This document shows, one piece after another, positions 16,348 through 25,735 of a stretch of 64,000 nucleotides of DNA; within the stretch, counting starts at the first letter, position 1, and each line of letters begins with the position of its first letter. The stretch covers positions 1 to 64,000 of the forward strand of contig NZ_JBPAOH010000012.1 of assembly GCF_050875635.1 (NCBI RefSeq), written 5' to 3'. The translations under genes and the position numbers were made by a program. The notes beneath the pieces were generated by a model. That model saw only the letters and a list, made by a program, of their open reading frames with translations. It made no database searches and was not told the DNA's origin. This DNA comes from Hassallia sp050875635 (GTDB taxonomy: Bacteria; Cyanobacteriota; Cyanobacteriia; Cyanobacteriales; Nostocaceae).

Positions 16348-18597
16348 TTATTGTGCAAGCGTTTCTTCTAAATAAGCACGCGCATGAGAGTATTGTTGCA
16401 AAATCTCATCCGCTTGCTTATCAGCCATTGGTAATAATTGACTTTTGATAGTTTGGTTCACAGTCTGGCGAAAGTTTTTGCGGATGGTTTCGGAAACTTT
16501 CGGTTCAAAATCTAACTTCAATAATTGCCTAATTGCGGGTTCGGCTTCTACCATGCTTTCGCAGTCGTAACCTTGAGAAGTTTGCAGCAATGTTTGCCGA
16601 AATTGATATATTGAAAAAGTGCCTTCATCGTAAAATCTGGGACTTTCTCTGACAAAGCGATCGCATTCAACCCGCGCTGCATTTACAATAGCTTCAGAGA
16701 CTGCTTTTTCTAACGCTTTTAACTCAACTTCAATTCCGCCATCATTACCTAATAACCGATACAATTGACGGTAATATTCAGACTTGCGAATTCTTTCCAT
16801 TAACCCTTGAAAGAGGTTAGCAATTACTTCCTGGGAAGACTCTACTAAAATATCTTCCAACTGATTCGCCAAATAATAAAAAGCCTCTACTAAAATAGCA
16901 ATTAATGGTGCAGTCGCATTGCGAGGATGAGTCAAAGTTGCGCGTCGATAAGCATTACTTACAGAAAAGGTATGTAACAACTCATCTAAACGGTGAGTCA
17001 TGCGTAATTGCAATTGACGAAAATCATCTTCAAAAACATCACAAGCGTTATTAATTACATTGTTCACTTCTTCTGTGATATGCTGGCGAAAATCATTGCC
17101 AACTTGCTGTAATTGCTGATTGAGGCGTTGTAATTCCTGCGCTTTCATCGCCTCAATTTCTCGCGGTTGACTATCTAATTCACCCTGTAGAGATTGGTAA
17201 TGTTTTTTGAGTTTGATACAAACATCTTCCAAATCGTCAACTAGATTTTGGAAGAGTAATGGACGCTTTTCTTCGGTAAGATAGCGAGTAATCGCGGTTC
17301 TAAATCCTTCAATACCGCTATCTTGAATTAGCTGATTAATTAATGGCGTTCCCTGTTCACTTAAAATTCGCACATAATTCTCATTCGGAGTTTCAAAGCT
17401 GTTCACAGAAATCCGAAATTGACTAGGTGATAGCTTACCAGAGTTTGCACAATAGCGATTGAACTCATTAACAAATTGCGGTGTTTCCTCTTTACCATGC
17501 TGTAAGGGTGGGGTTTCCCCACCCCTACTAGCCAAAATCGAATCTAAACCAAATCTATCTTGTACGCTTGTCTGTTTAATTTGACTGCCGTAAAATCCTA
17601 ATAAAGCACTCGTTTTATAAACTCTAGTTGTATCTCGAAACTGCCCATTAATCAAATCATCCAATCTTTGCCTTAGCTGGTTGTTGTACCAAGTTTCATC
17701 AATGCGGTTGAAAATATAAAATACGCGATCGCGAATTCCCCCATTCCCCCGCATCGTTTCCAAAAGTTCCGTTTCTTCCTTCGTCATATCACCCGCTGAA
17801 GCAGGTTTCAACACACACACCACCGCAGATGTATCAGGATGTTGAATTTTCGCGTAAGTTAACTGTGCATCCTTCTCAACTGGTGCATCAATTCCCGGTG
17901 TGTCGATAATCACATTTCCATCCTGCAACAAAGGATGATGACAGTAATATTCAATGCGTTTCAAAACAGCACTATTGCTACCACGACGCGCATATCCAGC
18001 AGCTTCCTTTAAATTAGAAAAGTTGAATTGCTCCATCGAATATGTGGCATTATTAACTGTATGAATGCGTTCTCGATTTGCCACATATCCATCAAGCAAT
18101 AAAATTAACGCCTTTGCTTGTTTCGCACGTTCCGATTTATTCTCACCACCCTCTTGCTGAATAATTGCTTCACATCCTTGATGCAACAAATCAATTACTT
18201 CAACTTTATTAATATTGATTCCTTCCTTAAATTTCAACAGTTGACACAAAGAAGTTGCTTGTTCTCGAATTTCAACTTCACTTAAAAACGTTAAAACAAC
18301 TCGTTCCTTATTAACTTCCGCATACTCAATTTTGCATTCCGTGCCGGTAGCGTGCCCCTCTGCACTATACAACAATTCCCGCTCCAACAGCGCATTAATT
18401 AGCATCGACTTACCCGCGCTAAACGCACCCGCAAACACAATTTCAAACTTCGGAGAAATCGCTTTCCCCAAAGAAGTTTGCACTGATGTAATATCATGCG
18501 ATCGCAAACTTGCTTCTTGCTGTAAAAGTTGTAATATAAACTCAACTTGTTCTTTCAGATTTTTACACTGAAGCGGTAGATATGACATATTCGACAC
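16348..18597 (-). CDS. Bacterial dynamin-like GTPase, C-terminally shortened
   Basis: A 749-residue large GTPase of the dynamin superfamily, as known from the Nostoc BDLP proteins that remodel membranes. The P-loop is GAFSAGKS (residues 57-64), the G3 motif is DTPG (232-235) and the G4-like motif FNRID (296-300). After the GTPase domain comes a long helical region with charged heptads (TEEVNNVINNACDVFEDDFR) and a hydrophobic stretch near residue 560 (TAPLIAILVEAFYYLAN) that may be the membrane paddle. Residues 356-371 (ASRGGETPPLQHGKEE) derive from an inserted palindromic repeat. The frame continues past the stop, so the present protein is probably missing about 80 residues. Confidence 0.85.
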   Translation of the reverse strand: MSNMSYLPLQCKNLKEQVEFILQLLQQEASLRSHDITSVQTSLGKAISPKFEIVFAGAFSAGKSMLINALLERELLYSAEGHATGTECKIEYAEVNKERVVLTFLSEVEIREQATSLCQLLKFKEGININKVEVIDLLHQGCEAIIQQEGGENKSERAKQAKALILLLDGYVANRERIHTVNNATYSMEQFNFSNLKEAAGYARRGSNSAVLKRIEYYCHHPLLQDGNVIIDTPGIDAPVEKDAQLTYAKIQHPDTSAVVCVLKPASAGDMTKEETELLETMRGNGGIRDRVFYIFNRIDETWYNNQLRQRLDDLINGQFRDTTRVYKTSALLGFYGSQIKQTSVQDRFGLDSILASRGGETPPLQHGKEETPQFVNEFNRYCANSGKLSPSQFRISVNSFETPNENYVRILSEQGTPLINQLIQDSGIEGFRTAITRYLTEEKRPLLFQNLVDDLEDVCIKLKKHYQSLQGELDSQPREIEAMKAQELQRLNQQLQQVGNDFRQHITEEVNNVINNACDVFEDDFRQLQLRMTHRLDELLHTFSVSNAYRRATLTHPRNATAPLIAILVEAFYYLANQLEDILVESSQEVIANLFQGLMERIRKSEYYRQLYRLLGNDGGIEVELKALEKAVSEAIVNAARVECDRFVRESPRFYDEGTFSIYQFRQTLLQTSQGYDCESMVEAEPAIRQLLKLDFEPKVSETIRKNFRQTVNQTIKSQLLPMADKQADEILQQYSHARAYLEETLAQ
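17500..17531. repeat. Palindromic repeat inserted in the dynamin-like gene
   Basis: GGGTGGGG (17506-17513), TTT, CCCCACCC (17517-17524), followed by CTACTAGCC. A similar GGGTGGGG/AACCCCACCCCTACTTG block lies at 47480-47505 in non-coding DNA. It adds residues to the protein without breaking the frame. Confidence 0.65.
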
Positions 18598-18690
18598 CTA
18601 AAAATATATTAATATAGTTTAAGAATATTTCTCTACTCAATGGTTCAGTAAAATTACTAGGTTAGTTTCTCATTCCCAACCACGCGAAAA

Positions 18691-19092
18691 ATGAAAATAT
18701 TTCCCATCAGACTCAAACCCAACCAAGATTTGAGACAAAGTTTAAAAAACTTCGCCAATCAAGAAAATATCAAAGCAGGTTTTATATTAAGTGCTATTGG
18801 TAGCCTCAAACAAGCCAAAATCCGCTTTGCAAATCAATCAGATAGCATATTATTAATAGAAAAATTTGAAATTCTTTCCCTCAACGGAACAATAGCAACC
18901 TCCGGCGTACATTTGCATATTGCTATTTCCGATAAACAAGGTAAAACTATCGGCGGACATCTTGACAATGAATGCATCATCTACACAACCGCCGAAATAA
19001 TAATTGGTACAACAGAACAATTCATCTTCAATAGAACTATCGACGAACAAACAGGCTATAAAGAACTAGAAATTATCCCCAATAACTCCTAA
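18691..19092 (+). CDS. PPC/DUF296-domain protein
   Basis: A 133-residue protein covering one PPC (DUF296) domain. Typical marks are the start (RLKPNQDLRQSLKNF), GFILSAIGSLKQAKIRF and the late HLHIAISDKQGKTIGGHL. In plants the domain is fused to AT-hooks; bacterial stand-alone forms are small trimeric proteins of unknown function. It lies divergently from the dynamin-like gene with under 100 bases between them, so both promoters must overlap in that space. Confidence 0.85.
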   Translation: MKIFPIRLKPNQDLRQSLKNFANQENIKAGFILSAIGSLKQAKIRFANQSDSILLIEKFEILSLNGTIATSGVHLHIAISDKQGKTIGGHLDNECIIYTTAEIIIGTTEQFIFNRTIDEQTGYKELEIIPNNS

Positions 19093-19592
19093 TCTCTTCC
19101 TTTTCCTCTTTCTTCGTGTCCTTCTCCTGTCGGAGACGCTGCGCGAACGCGACTTCGCGGTTCGTATTAATACCCGACGACTAAAGTCGCACGCCAGGTG
19201 CTTCAAGCCGGGAAACCCGTCCAACGCACTGGCTCGGCTATACAAACAAAGTCCGCCTAGCCTAGCGGCAACGGCAAAGCCGAACGCGGACTAATACTAT
19301 TTCTCTATAAAGATGAGCCTGCGTAGGCAGGCTTAGTTCGTATAGCCCCAGAATTCTATTCTGAGGGTAATTATTCACAAAACCATCAGTCAAACTGTCA
19401 CATAAGAACAATTTAATAAAACTGTTGGCATCATACTAATAATATTCTGACCGCCTGATAGCAATCCGCATAGTGATTAGTGAACGGTGGTAGGTGGGGA
19501 TTGTCTTCTGCGTTACATCCATCTCTGCTCACCCTGTCAAATCACAACATAAAATGGAGCATTGCTATGACTAAACGGCATTGGAGATTGTC
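19093..19592. repeat. Dense repeat region upstream of the DUF2157 gene
   Basis: Contains a variant of the AGGTGCTTCAAGCCGGGAAA unit (19195-19232), the GGCTATACAAACAAAGTCCGC unit (19236-19256) and an inverted copy of the CAGAATAGAATTCTG block (19350-19366). GCCTGCGTAGGCAGGC (near 19318) is a short palindrome. Most of the promoter region of the downstream gene is therefore made of dispersed repeats; only about 19375-19592 looks unique. Confidence 0.7.
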
Positions 19593-21002
19593 ATGGTATT
19601 AGACAATTTTCGCCGAAAATTACGCCAAGAAGCACAAAAATGGCGGGATGAAGGAATTATTAGTTCTTCATGTTACCAAGACCTGGGAAAACGTTATCAA
19701 TTTGATAACCTGGAAATAGCTGCACGCGATCGCTTCGTTTTCATGGTGATTGCGATCGGCAGCATTTTGTTAAGCTTAGGCATAATTACCTTTGTAGCCG
19801 CAAACTGGCAAGCATGGTCACGAGATGTCAAATTTGTGATTTTGATCAGTTTGTTTTTTGCAACTACCATCACAGGTTTTTACTCTTTTAGAGAACCTAC
19901 AGTTAATGCCCAAGGAAAAAAGCAGCCACGCAGCAAACAACTATTAGGAGAAGGTTTGCTAATTTTAGGCGCTTTAATATTAGGTGCAAATATTGCGTTG
20001 ATGGCGCAAATGTTTAATATTGGCGGTTCAACTTCCCAACTATTCTTGTGCTGGGGGTTGGGTGTTTTAATCATGGCATATGGACTTAGCTTGACTTCCT
20101 TAGGAATCTTATCAATTATCCTCATACAAATAGGATATTGGACAGGATTAGGAGAATTATCTTACTCTGCAACTGACTTTAGTTGGTCGCGGTTGTTGGT
20201 GCAACACATGCCATTATTTATTTGGTTGCTGTTTGTACCCTTAGCTTATTTATGCCGATCGCGTTGGATATTTGCACTCGCAGCGATCGCCTTTACCATC
20301 TCCTTGCAATTCAACCTCAATCCACTGCAACGTTTAGCTTATAATAATACAGCGCCTTGGGTTGCATCTTTTGCTTTTGCACTTCCAGCCGCACTATTTT
20401 GGAGTTACGATGACCTACTATTCCCCACAATAAATTTTAGGTTATTTCAACCCCTCGCCCAAAGTCTCTCGCTATGGTTTTTCGGAACTCTATTTTACGT
20501 CCTTTCCTTTTATTGGGTTTGGCAATATCCATCTTCCGGATTTTATCCGCTAACAATCAACTCACCGATTAGGTCATTTCCCCTAATTGATTTAGGAATT
20601 CTCAGCGGTTTAGTAGTATTGCAATGGTTGTTTATGCTGCGTTATCGCAACAGCCTAACCCGTCGAGGAATGGATATCACCAATGTCTTCATTACCAGCT
20701 TTATTGTCATCGTCGCTTTAGTACCTTTTTGGCATCAAGCTGTTACTCGCATTCCCGGTTTAGCAGTTTTTATCTTCAATATTCTTCTGGGAATATTTGC
20801 TTTTGGACTTATGCGACACGGAATAGAATACGGCGATAGGCGCACATTTTGGGGCGGAATGCTGTTATTAACACTGCAAATTATTAGCCGCATGTGGGAA
20901 TATGACACAGACTTAATTTTCCGGTCATTTGTCTTTGCTATGTGCGGCATCGGTATCATTAGCGCCGGACTTTGGTTTGAACGGCGAATAACAGTCAAAT
21001 AA
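19593..21002 (+). CDS. DUF2157 multi-pass membrane protein
   Basis: A 469-residue protein. The N-terminal soluble part (about 40 residues: RRKLRQEAQKWRDEGIIS) is the DUF2157 signature region, followed by about twelve hydrophobic segments starting with VFMVIAIGSILLSLGIITFVAANW. Function is not known; these proteins often accompany GDYXXLXY proteins, as here. The ATG at 19593 was chosen because GGAG lies 6 bases before it; the upstream TTG at 19581 would overlap that site. The next gene follows in the same direction after a heptamer array. Confidence 0.85.
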   Translation: MVLDNFRRKLRQEAQKWRDEGIISSSCYQDLGKRYQFDNLEIAARDRFVFMVIAIGSILLSLGIITFVAANWQAWSRDVKFVILISLFFATTITGFYSFREPTVNAQGKKQPRSKQLLGEGLLILGALILGANIALMAQMFNIGGSTSQLFLCWGLGVLIMAYGLSLTSLGILSIILIQIGYWTGLGELSYSATDFSWSRLLVQHMPLFIWLLFVPLAYLCRSRWIFALAAIAFTISLQFNLNPLQRLAYNNTAPWVASFAFALPAALFWSYDDLLFPTINFRLFQPLAQSLSLWFFGTLFYVLSFYWVWQYPSSGFYPLTINSPIRSFPLIDLGILSGLVVLQWLFMLRYRNSLTRRGMDITNVFITSFIVIVALVPFWHQAVTRIPGLAVFIFNILLGIFAFGLMRHGIEYGDRRTFWGGMLLLTLQIISRMWEYDTDLIFRSFVFAMCGIGIISAGLWFERRITVK

Positions 21003-21005
21003 ATA

Positions 21006-21118
21006 GGGAATGGGTAATGGGTAATGGGTAATGGGTAATGGGTAATGGGTAAAACGCACATCACTATTCCCAATTCGCAATTCCCAATTCCCTATTACCT
21101 ATTCCCAATTCCCAATGC
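21006..21118. repeat. GGGTAAT heptamer array with inverted copies
   Basis: GGGTAAT occurs about six times (21011-21051), followed by CCCAATT/CCCTATTACC copies up to 21118 in the opposite sense. This short tandemly repeated heptamer is typical of Nostocales genomes. It separates two genes that may share a transcript. Confidence 0.85.
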
Positions 21119-21143
21119 CCAATTACCAATTACCACATCAAAA

Positions 21144-21863
21144 ATGAAAAGCAACGATCGCGAATCTAACAAATCTTTGACACCGGAAATGGAATTCTCC
21201 AAAAAGGTGACTTTTGACGATTACATTAAGGCTAATGAACAAAAATCAACAAAGCCTTTACCTTTTTGGCGGCTGATAGTTCCGCTGTTGATTCAAACAG
21301 CATTGATTATGGCGATACCATTTCAAGCGATGTTTACTCATGTCACTGGTAAAACAGTAATCTTGCAAACTGTACCAGTAAATCCTGATGATGCGCTACA
21401 GGGAAACTCGGTGAATCTTGATTACAACATCGCTCGTTACAACACTTTGAGAAGATTACCAGGATGGCAAGAATTAGTTAGACGCCGTTCTAATAGAAAC
21501 AGACAATACGTTTCTTTAGCTGAGGGAACCAACTTTTATGTAACTTTGCAAGAGCAAGAATTTCCAGATTCTCGTAATCCTACAGCTTGGAAGCCGGTGC
21601 GGGTTAGTGTTAATCCTCCTAGAACTTTAGCGGCAAATCAGGTAGCTTTAAAAGGTGTTTATGAGGATGGGTCTATTAACTATGGTATGGAATCATATTC
21701 CATCCCCGAAGACCAAAGGCAGCAAATTAATAATAATCTGTTTCAAGCACAGCGAACCCAACAAAGACGAATACAACCGATTTTAGTGGAAGTTAAAGTA
21801 GATGCAGAGGGTAATGCTGTACCCGTTAGTATGTGGGTACGCGATCGCAACTACCGCTTTTAA
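21144..21863 (+). CDS. GDYXXLXY-family membrane-anchored protein
   Basis: A 239-residue protein with one membrane span near residues 43-64 (LIVPLLIQTALIMAIPFQ) and a periplasmic-facing domain. The family motif appears as GNSVNLDYNI, in which the expected GDYxxLxY has drifted. Later AANQVALKGVYEDGSINYGMESY is typical. Function is unknown, but the family is commonly next to DUF2157 or DUF4401 proteins, as in this window. The ATG at 21144 was chosen because the in-frame sequence upstream lies in the heptamer array. Its 3' end overlaps the convergent gene by four bases. Confidence 0.8.
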   Translation: MKSNDRESNKSLTPEMEFSKKVTFDDYIKANEQKSTKPLPFWRLIVPLLIQTALIMAIPFQAMFTHVTGKTVILQTVPVNPDDALQGNSVNLDYNIARYNTLRRLPGWQELVRRRSNRNRQYVSLAEGTNFYVTLQEQEFPDSRNPTAWKPVRVSVNPPRTLAANQVALKGVYEDGSINYGMESYSIPEDQRQQINNNLFQAQRTQQRRIQPILVEVKVDAEGNAVPVSMWVRDRNYRF

Positions 21864-22099
21864 TCCTCACGTCTTAACTGCCATGCGGCACCAAAAGCTG
21901 CCCCAGCCCCAGCTAGCAAACCAGTACTCATTCCTTCTATAGTTTTGTTAATGGGGTTTTGGGTCAAGCAATCACTCGTCACGGTATCGGCTTGCAAGCA
22001 AATGGTGCTTTCTGCCCAACTTGCCGTACCTCCTAAAACTACACCGGTGACACTACAGGAAACAATTAGCAGTAAAAGGCGTTTGGTTTTTCTATCCAT
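21860..22099 (-). CDS. Hypothetical small secreted or membrane protein
   Basis: A 79-residue protein with an N-terminal hydrophobic segment (LLLLIVSCSVTGVVLGGTASWAES) that could be a signal peptide cut after SWA-E, a short loop with two cysteines, and a C-terminal glycine/alanine-rich span (GLLAGAGAAFGAAWQL). It is convergent with the GDYXXLXY gene and overlaps it by four bases. No function recognised. Confidence 0.6.
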   Translation of the reverse strand: MDRKTKRLLLLIVSCSVTGVVLGGTASWAESTICLQADTVTSDCLTQNPINKTIEGMSTGLLAGAGAAFGAAWQLRRED

Positions 22100-22662
22100 A
22101 GAGGGTTGCGGAAAATCTTACTGATGGTATAGGACTCTCAACTACTTTACACATACGTGGAAATAATGTCACCTGTTTTCGTCTCAAAAAAGCGATCGCT
22201 TCTTAACATTTCCCTGCTTTTGCTGACCCAACCGCAACCAAAACCCACACCCGTCAACGTTTTGCTCATTACCGCTTCTCGCTTGGACTGGGAGAAGTTA
22301 GGTTTTTCCTTGCGGATTTAGGAGCAAACGCTAATTTATATGTCATATTTAACACCAAAATTGTACTGAATTAGTTACAAAACTTATTACTTAATAGCAT
22401 ACATATATTTAGGCAATTATTTTTATTAAATAAAATGGCTTTTATTAAATTTAGATGTTTGCCAAAAGACAAGTAAATTTTACATTAAGGCATCAAAAAT
22501 ATTGGGCGATCGCTTGACAATAATTTACCGCCAATATACATCTCTAGATTGAAGATTAATGTGTCTTCAACAGACATTAATAAATACATTATCTATATAT
22601 TTTTCAAAAAGCAATATTAATCAAAAATTACAGAAAGCACTTCAAGGAGACTCTTAATTTTA
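22100..22662. promoter_or_regulatory. Upstream region of the Crp/Fnr-type gene
   Basis: An AT-rich region of 560 bases. Close to the gene, ATTAATGTGTCT (22555-22566) and AGACATTAAT (22572-22581) form an imperfect inverted repeat that could be an operator or hairpin. No coding sequence seen. Confidence 0.35.
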
Positions 22663-23391
22663 ATGACAAAAAATCCCGATTTACCAAAAAATAAGCTGCT
22701 TGCGGCTTTGCCAGATGAAGATTACCAACGCCTTGTTCCTGACCTAGAGTTGGTTGAACTTCCAATCAAACAAGTTCTCTACAACCCAGAAGAACCCATC
22801 AAACACGTCTATTTTCTCAATCAGGGAATATCTTCGATAGTCTACACTACCGAAGGCGGCTCGACAGTCGAAGTGGGTATGGTGGGCAATGACGGGATGG
22901 TAGGTATTCCCGTATTTTTGGGGGGCAACATGACAACCACAACCGCATTTATGCAGGTCCCTGGCACTGCTATGAGGATGAAAGCTGTTCGGCTGAAAGC
23001 GGAGTTTGACCTTGGTGGTTCGCTGCAAAAACTGCTGCTGCGCTACACGCAAGCACTGTTCACCCAGATTTCCCACACAGCTGTCAGCAACCGCTTGAAT
23101 ACGGTGGAAGAACGACTTGCCCGCTGGCTGTTGATGGCTGCTGACCTGACGCAATCAGATGAGTTTCCACTCACTCAGGAATTTATCGCCGAGATGCTCG
23201 GTGTGCGTCGCTCTGGTGTGACGGTGGCTGCTGGCATTCTCAGCCAAGCCGGAATGATTCGCTACAACCGTGGCAGAATTACCATCCTCAATCGCGAGGC
23301 TTTGGAAGCAACCGCTGGCGAGAGTTATATAGCGATAAAAACGGAATTTTCGCGGTTACTTGACACTAAGCGTGCGTGGAATCAAAGTTGA
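22663..23391 (+). CDS. Crp/Fnr-family transcriptional regulator
   Basis: A 242-residue regulator with an N-terminal cNMP-binding-like beta barrel (about residues 10-130; VEVGMVGNDGMVGIPVFLGG) and a C-terminal winged helix of the HTH_Crp_2 type (FPLTQEFIAEMLGVRRSGVTVAAGIL). The barrel lacks the full phosphate-binding cassette of true CRP, so cAMP binding is doubtful. AAGGAG precedes the ATG at an unusually long distance (13 bases). A strong terminator follows the gene, so it forms its own transcript. Targets cannot be inferred from context. Confidence 0.9.
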   Translation: MTKNPDLPKNKLLAALPDEDYQRLVPDLELVELPIKQVLYNPEEPIKHVYFLNQGISSIVYTTEGGSTVEVGMVGNDGMVGIPVFLGGNMTTTTAFMQVPGTAMRMKAVRLKAEFDLGGSLQKLLLRYTQALFTQISHTAVSNRLNTVEERLARWLLMAADLTQSDEFPLTQEFIAEMLGVRRSGVTVAAGILSQAGMIRYNRGRITILNREALEATAGESYIAIKTEFSRLLDTKRAWNQS

Positions 23392-23475
23392 CTCTTGTTA
23401 TGTCCGCAACCGTACAGAACATTGATACCGATATGTTTATTTTAAGAAAAGACAACATTAACATTAACATTCTTT

Positions 23476-23515
23476 CTCACGCTCGCTCGACCAAGACAGA
23501 GCGTGAGCTTTTTTA
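23476..23515 (+). terminator. Rho-independent terminator after the Crp/Fnr gene
   Basis: CTCACGCTC (23476-23484) pairs with GAGCGTGAG (23499-23507), a 9-bp stem, followed by CTTTTTTAA. It lies 85 bases after the stop codon. Confidence 0.9.
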
Positions 23516-23643
23516 AAGAGTATATTTAGCTACTTTATAAAATTAGTTAACTATACTACTTTTTGCCTGAAGACATTAACTCAATTTTGCAGTAAAAGAA
23601 TTTTTATTGTATAAAAAGAGTGAATGCAAGGAATGTAAATGTT

Positions 23644-24048
23644 ATGAGTCGAAAAGCCAAAAAAGTATTTAAACAATCAGGAGTAATTCCTTACAGAGTT
23701 ACAAACGGAAAAATTGAAGTTTTGCTGGTGACAACTAGCGACTGTAAAAACTGGGTAATTCCCAAAGGAGGTATTTGCAATGGAATGAGTCCCCCCGCTT
23801 CCGCCGCAAAAGAAGCGTGGGAAGAAGCAGGGGTAATTGGTGAGGTGGATGGTAATGAACTTGGCAGATACAAATATCGCAAAAAAGGCAAAATTTACCA
23901 AGTCAAGACGTTTTTGTTAGCAGTTGAAACTGTATTGTCAGATTGGCCCGAAGCGAATCAAAGAAGGCGGGAGTGGTTAGATCCAAGCAAAGCCATCAAG
24001 CGGGTTAAGAAAGCCTCACTCAAGCAAATTCTTAAAGGGTTTAGCTGA
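23644..24048 (+). CDS. NUDIX hydrolase
   Basis: A 134-residue NUDIX protein. The box reads GMSPPASAAKEAWEEAGVIG, with the AAKEAWEEAG core in place of REUxEExG, so the conserved arginine is replaced by lysine. It is preceded by WVIPKGG, as in the diadenosine-polyphosphate/DIPP-like branch. Such enzymes cleave nucleoside diphosphate linkages; the substrate here is unknown. The ATG at 23644 was preferred over a GTG at 23620 because AAGGA lies 11 bases before it. Confidence 0.88.
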   Translation: MSRKAKKVFKQSGVIPYRVTNGKIEVLLVTTSDCKNWVIPKGGICNGMSPPASAAKEAWEEAGVIGEVDGNELGRYKYRKKGKIYQVKTFLLAVETVLSDWPEANQRRREWLDPSKAIKRVKKASLKQILKGFS

Positions 24049-24526
24049 AAGTAAGTGCATTCTTTCTCTAAATTTATAATTTTATAATAGTTGATAAATC
24101 AGATAATTGTTGTCAATATTGCTGATTTAAGTAAGTTTTGCTAAGAAAAATAAACTTAGGCACGACTTAATCACACTCGATAAACATCAGCTTATGCTGA
24201 TTTTAGTCTGAATATGTATAGAGCGATCGCTTACTTGCAAACAATAACCCAAAATGAGTAAAATTATACTATAAAATTATGGCTGTACCTCTATTGATTG
24301 CGCTCAAAGCTAGTTCAATAGAAGAATTATCATGAAATTACAGACGTAATTTATGCTTGGTTTCTCCTAAACCCAAAGTATTTCTCTTACTACCGAAAGC
24401 TACCCCTACGGTAGAAGTCAGAAAAAACTATCATATTTACTTTTTTCATAGGAGGCAATAGTCTTAAAAAGAAATTTTATTGTTTGTATTTTGTTGGTGA
24501 TATGACTAATAAAGCGTAAATTTAAA
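24049..24526. other. AT-rich gap upstream of the PAS-Crp gene
   Basis: No gene recognised. The end of the stretch contains CCGAAAGCTACCCCTACGGTAG (near 24390-24411) with a short CTACC/GGTAG inverted repeat. A promoter is expected here but no clear box was identified. Confidence 0.35.
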
Positions 24527-25681
24527 GTGAAGATAGAACAGTTTATTCAACGGACAGAAGCATTTCACAGGCGTTTAGCAGACTTGAACCAAACAGCGAT
24601 CGCATTGCCTTGTTTAAGGTCGGAGATGTTACCGCAAGCTTTTAAAGAACTCAGTAGCAACTCCAGGATGTTGCAATTAGCCGCTGAGGAACTATATGTA
24701 CAAAATGAGGAATTAATCCGCACGCGAAACTTGCTAGAAGAACAATGCCAACGCTACCAGAATTTATTTTATTTTGCACCAAACGCCTATTTATTAACTA
24801 ATACTCAAGGCATAATTCAAGAAGCTAACAATCTTGCTTGCAGGTTTTTTAAGGTTCCTCAAAATTCTTTAATAGGCAAAGCATTAATTAAGTTTATTCC
24901 TTTAGAAGAACGTCGGCGGTTTCGCAATCACTTAGTAGAAGTATTAAAATCAGACAGCAGTAGAGAATTATCAGTCAACTTGTACCAACGCGGTGGTATA
25001 CTTAATTTAACTTTAACAGAAGCAGCTGTTCCCAATCAACAGGGTGAACCGATAAACTTACTCTGGGTGTTGCGTGAAATTCCTCAGCCTCAGCAAAGAG
25101 AAGCTAACAACGAAATTTACTTGACAGAAAATCGCTTTATATATAAATATTCTAAAGGAGAAACTATAACCCTCAAACCATCAGAAATTTTTTATGTTTG
25201 TCAGGGTTTAGTTAAACTTAATACATTTTGTGAAACTGGCGAACAAGTGCTGACAGGGTTAGTAAGTGAACAAATGGTTTTTGGCTCTAGTTTGACTTCT
25301 TTACAAACTTACCAAGCAATAGCGCTGACGAATGTTGAGTTAGTTTCAATTGATGTTGCAGAAATAGCATCTCCGGCATTGAGTCATGCGCTTTTACCAA
25401 AAATTAATCAAAGATTGCGGCAAACAGAATCTTTTTTAGCTATTTCCGGAAGGCAACGAGTACAAGAGCGTTTACATTATTTATTATTATTTTTAAAACA
25501 AGAAATCGGTCAACCTGTCCCAGAAGGAACCCGCTTAAATTTTCGCCTCACCCACGAAGAACTTGCTAGCGCGTGTTGTACTACCAGAGTTACAATTACG
25601 CGATTGATGGGCAAGTTGCAAAAACAAGGTGTAATTAGCTTTGATTCAAAAAAGCATATAATTCTGCAAAATTTAACTTAG
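24527..25681 (+). CDS. PAS domain fused to a Crp/Fnr-type regulator
   Basis: A 384-residue protein. Residues about 1-70 are helical (LQLAAEELYVQNEELIRTRNLLEEQ, a likely coiled coil). Residues about 75-190 form a PAS domain (FYFAPNAYLLTNTQGIIQEAN, FKVPQNSLIGKALIKFI). The C-terminal half (about 200-384) is a Crp/Fnr module with a cNMP-like barrel (FIYKYSKGETITL, FYVCQGLVKLNTF) and a winged helix (LTHEELASACCTTRVTITRLMGKL). PAS fused to a one-component Crp regulator is an uncommon order. A GTG at 24527 was taken as start; it lacks a clear ribosome binding site, so the start could be later. Confidence 0.85.
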   Translation: MKIEQFIQRTEAFHRRLADLNQTAIALPCLRSEMLPQAFKELSSNSRMLQLAAEELYVQNEELIRTRNLLEEQCQRYQNLFYFAPNAYLLTNTQGIIQEANNLACRFFKVPQNSLIGKALIKFIPLEERRRFRNHLVEVLKSDSSRELSVNLYQRGGILNLTLTEAAVPNQQGEPINLLWVLREIPQPQQREANNEIYLTENRFIYKYSKGETITLKPSEIFYVCQGLVKLNTFCETGEQVLTGLVSEQMVFGSSLTSLQTYQAIALTNVELVSIDVAEIASPALSHALLPKINQRLRQTESFLAISGRQRVQERLHYLLLFLKQEIGQPVPEGTRLNFRLTHEELASACCTTRVTITRLMGKLQKQGVISFDSKKHIILQNLT

Positions 25682-25735
25682 GGCATTGCCCATTGCCCAA
25701 TGCCCATTGCCCAATGCCCAATGCCCCATGCCCCA
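25682..25735. repeat. GCCCATT heptamer array
   Basis: About seven copies of a GCCCATT/GCCCAAT heptamer fill the whole space between the convergent PAS-Crp and sppA genes. Confidence 0.85.
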
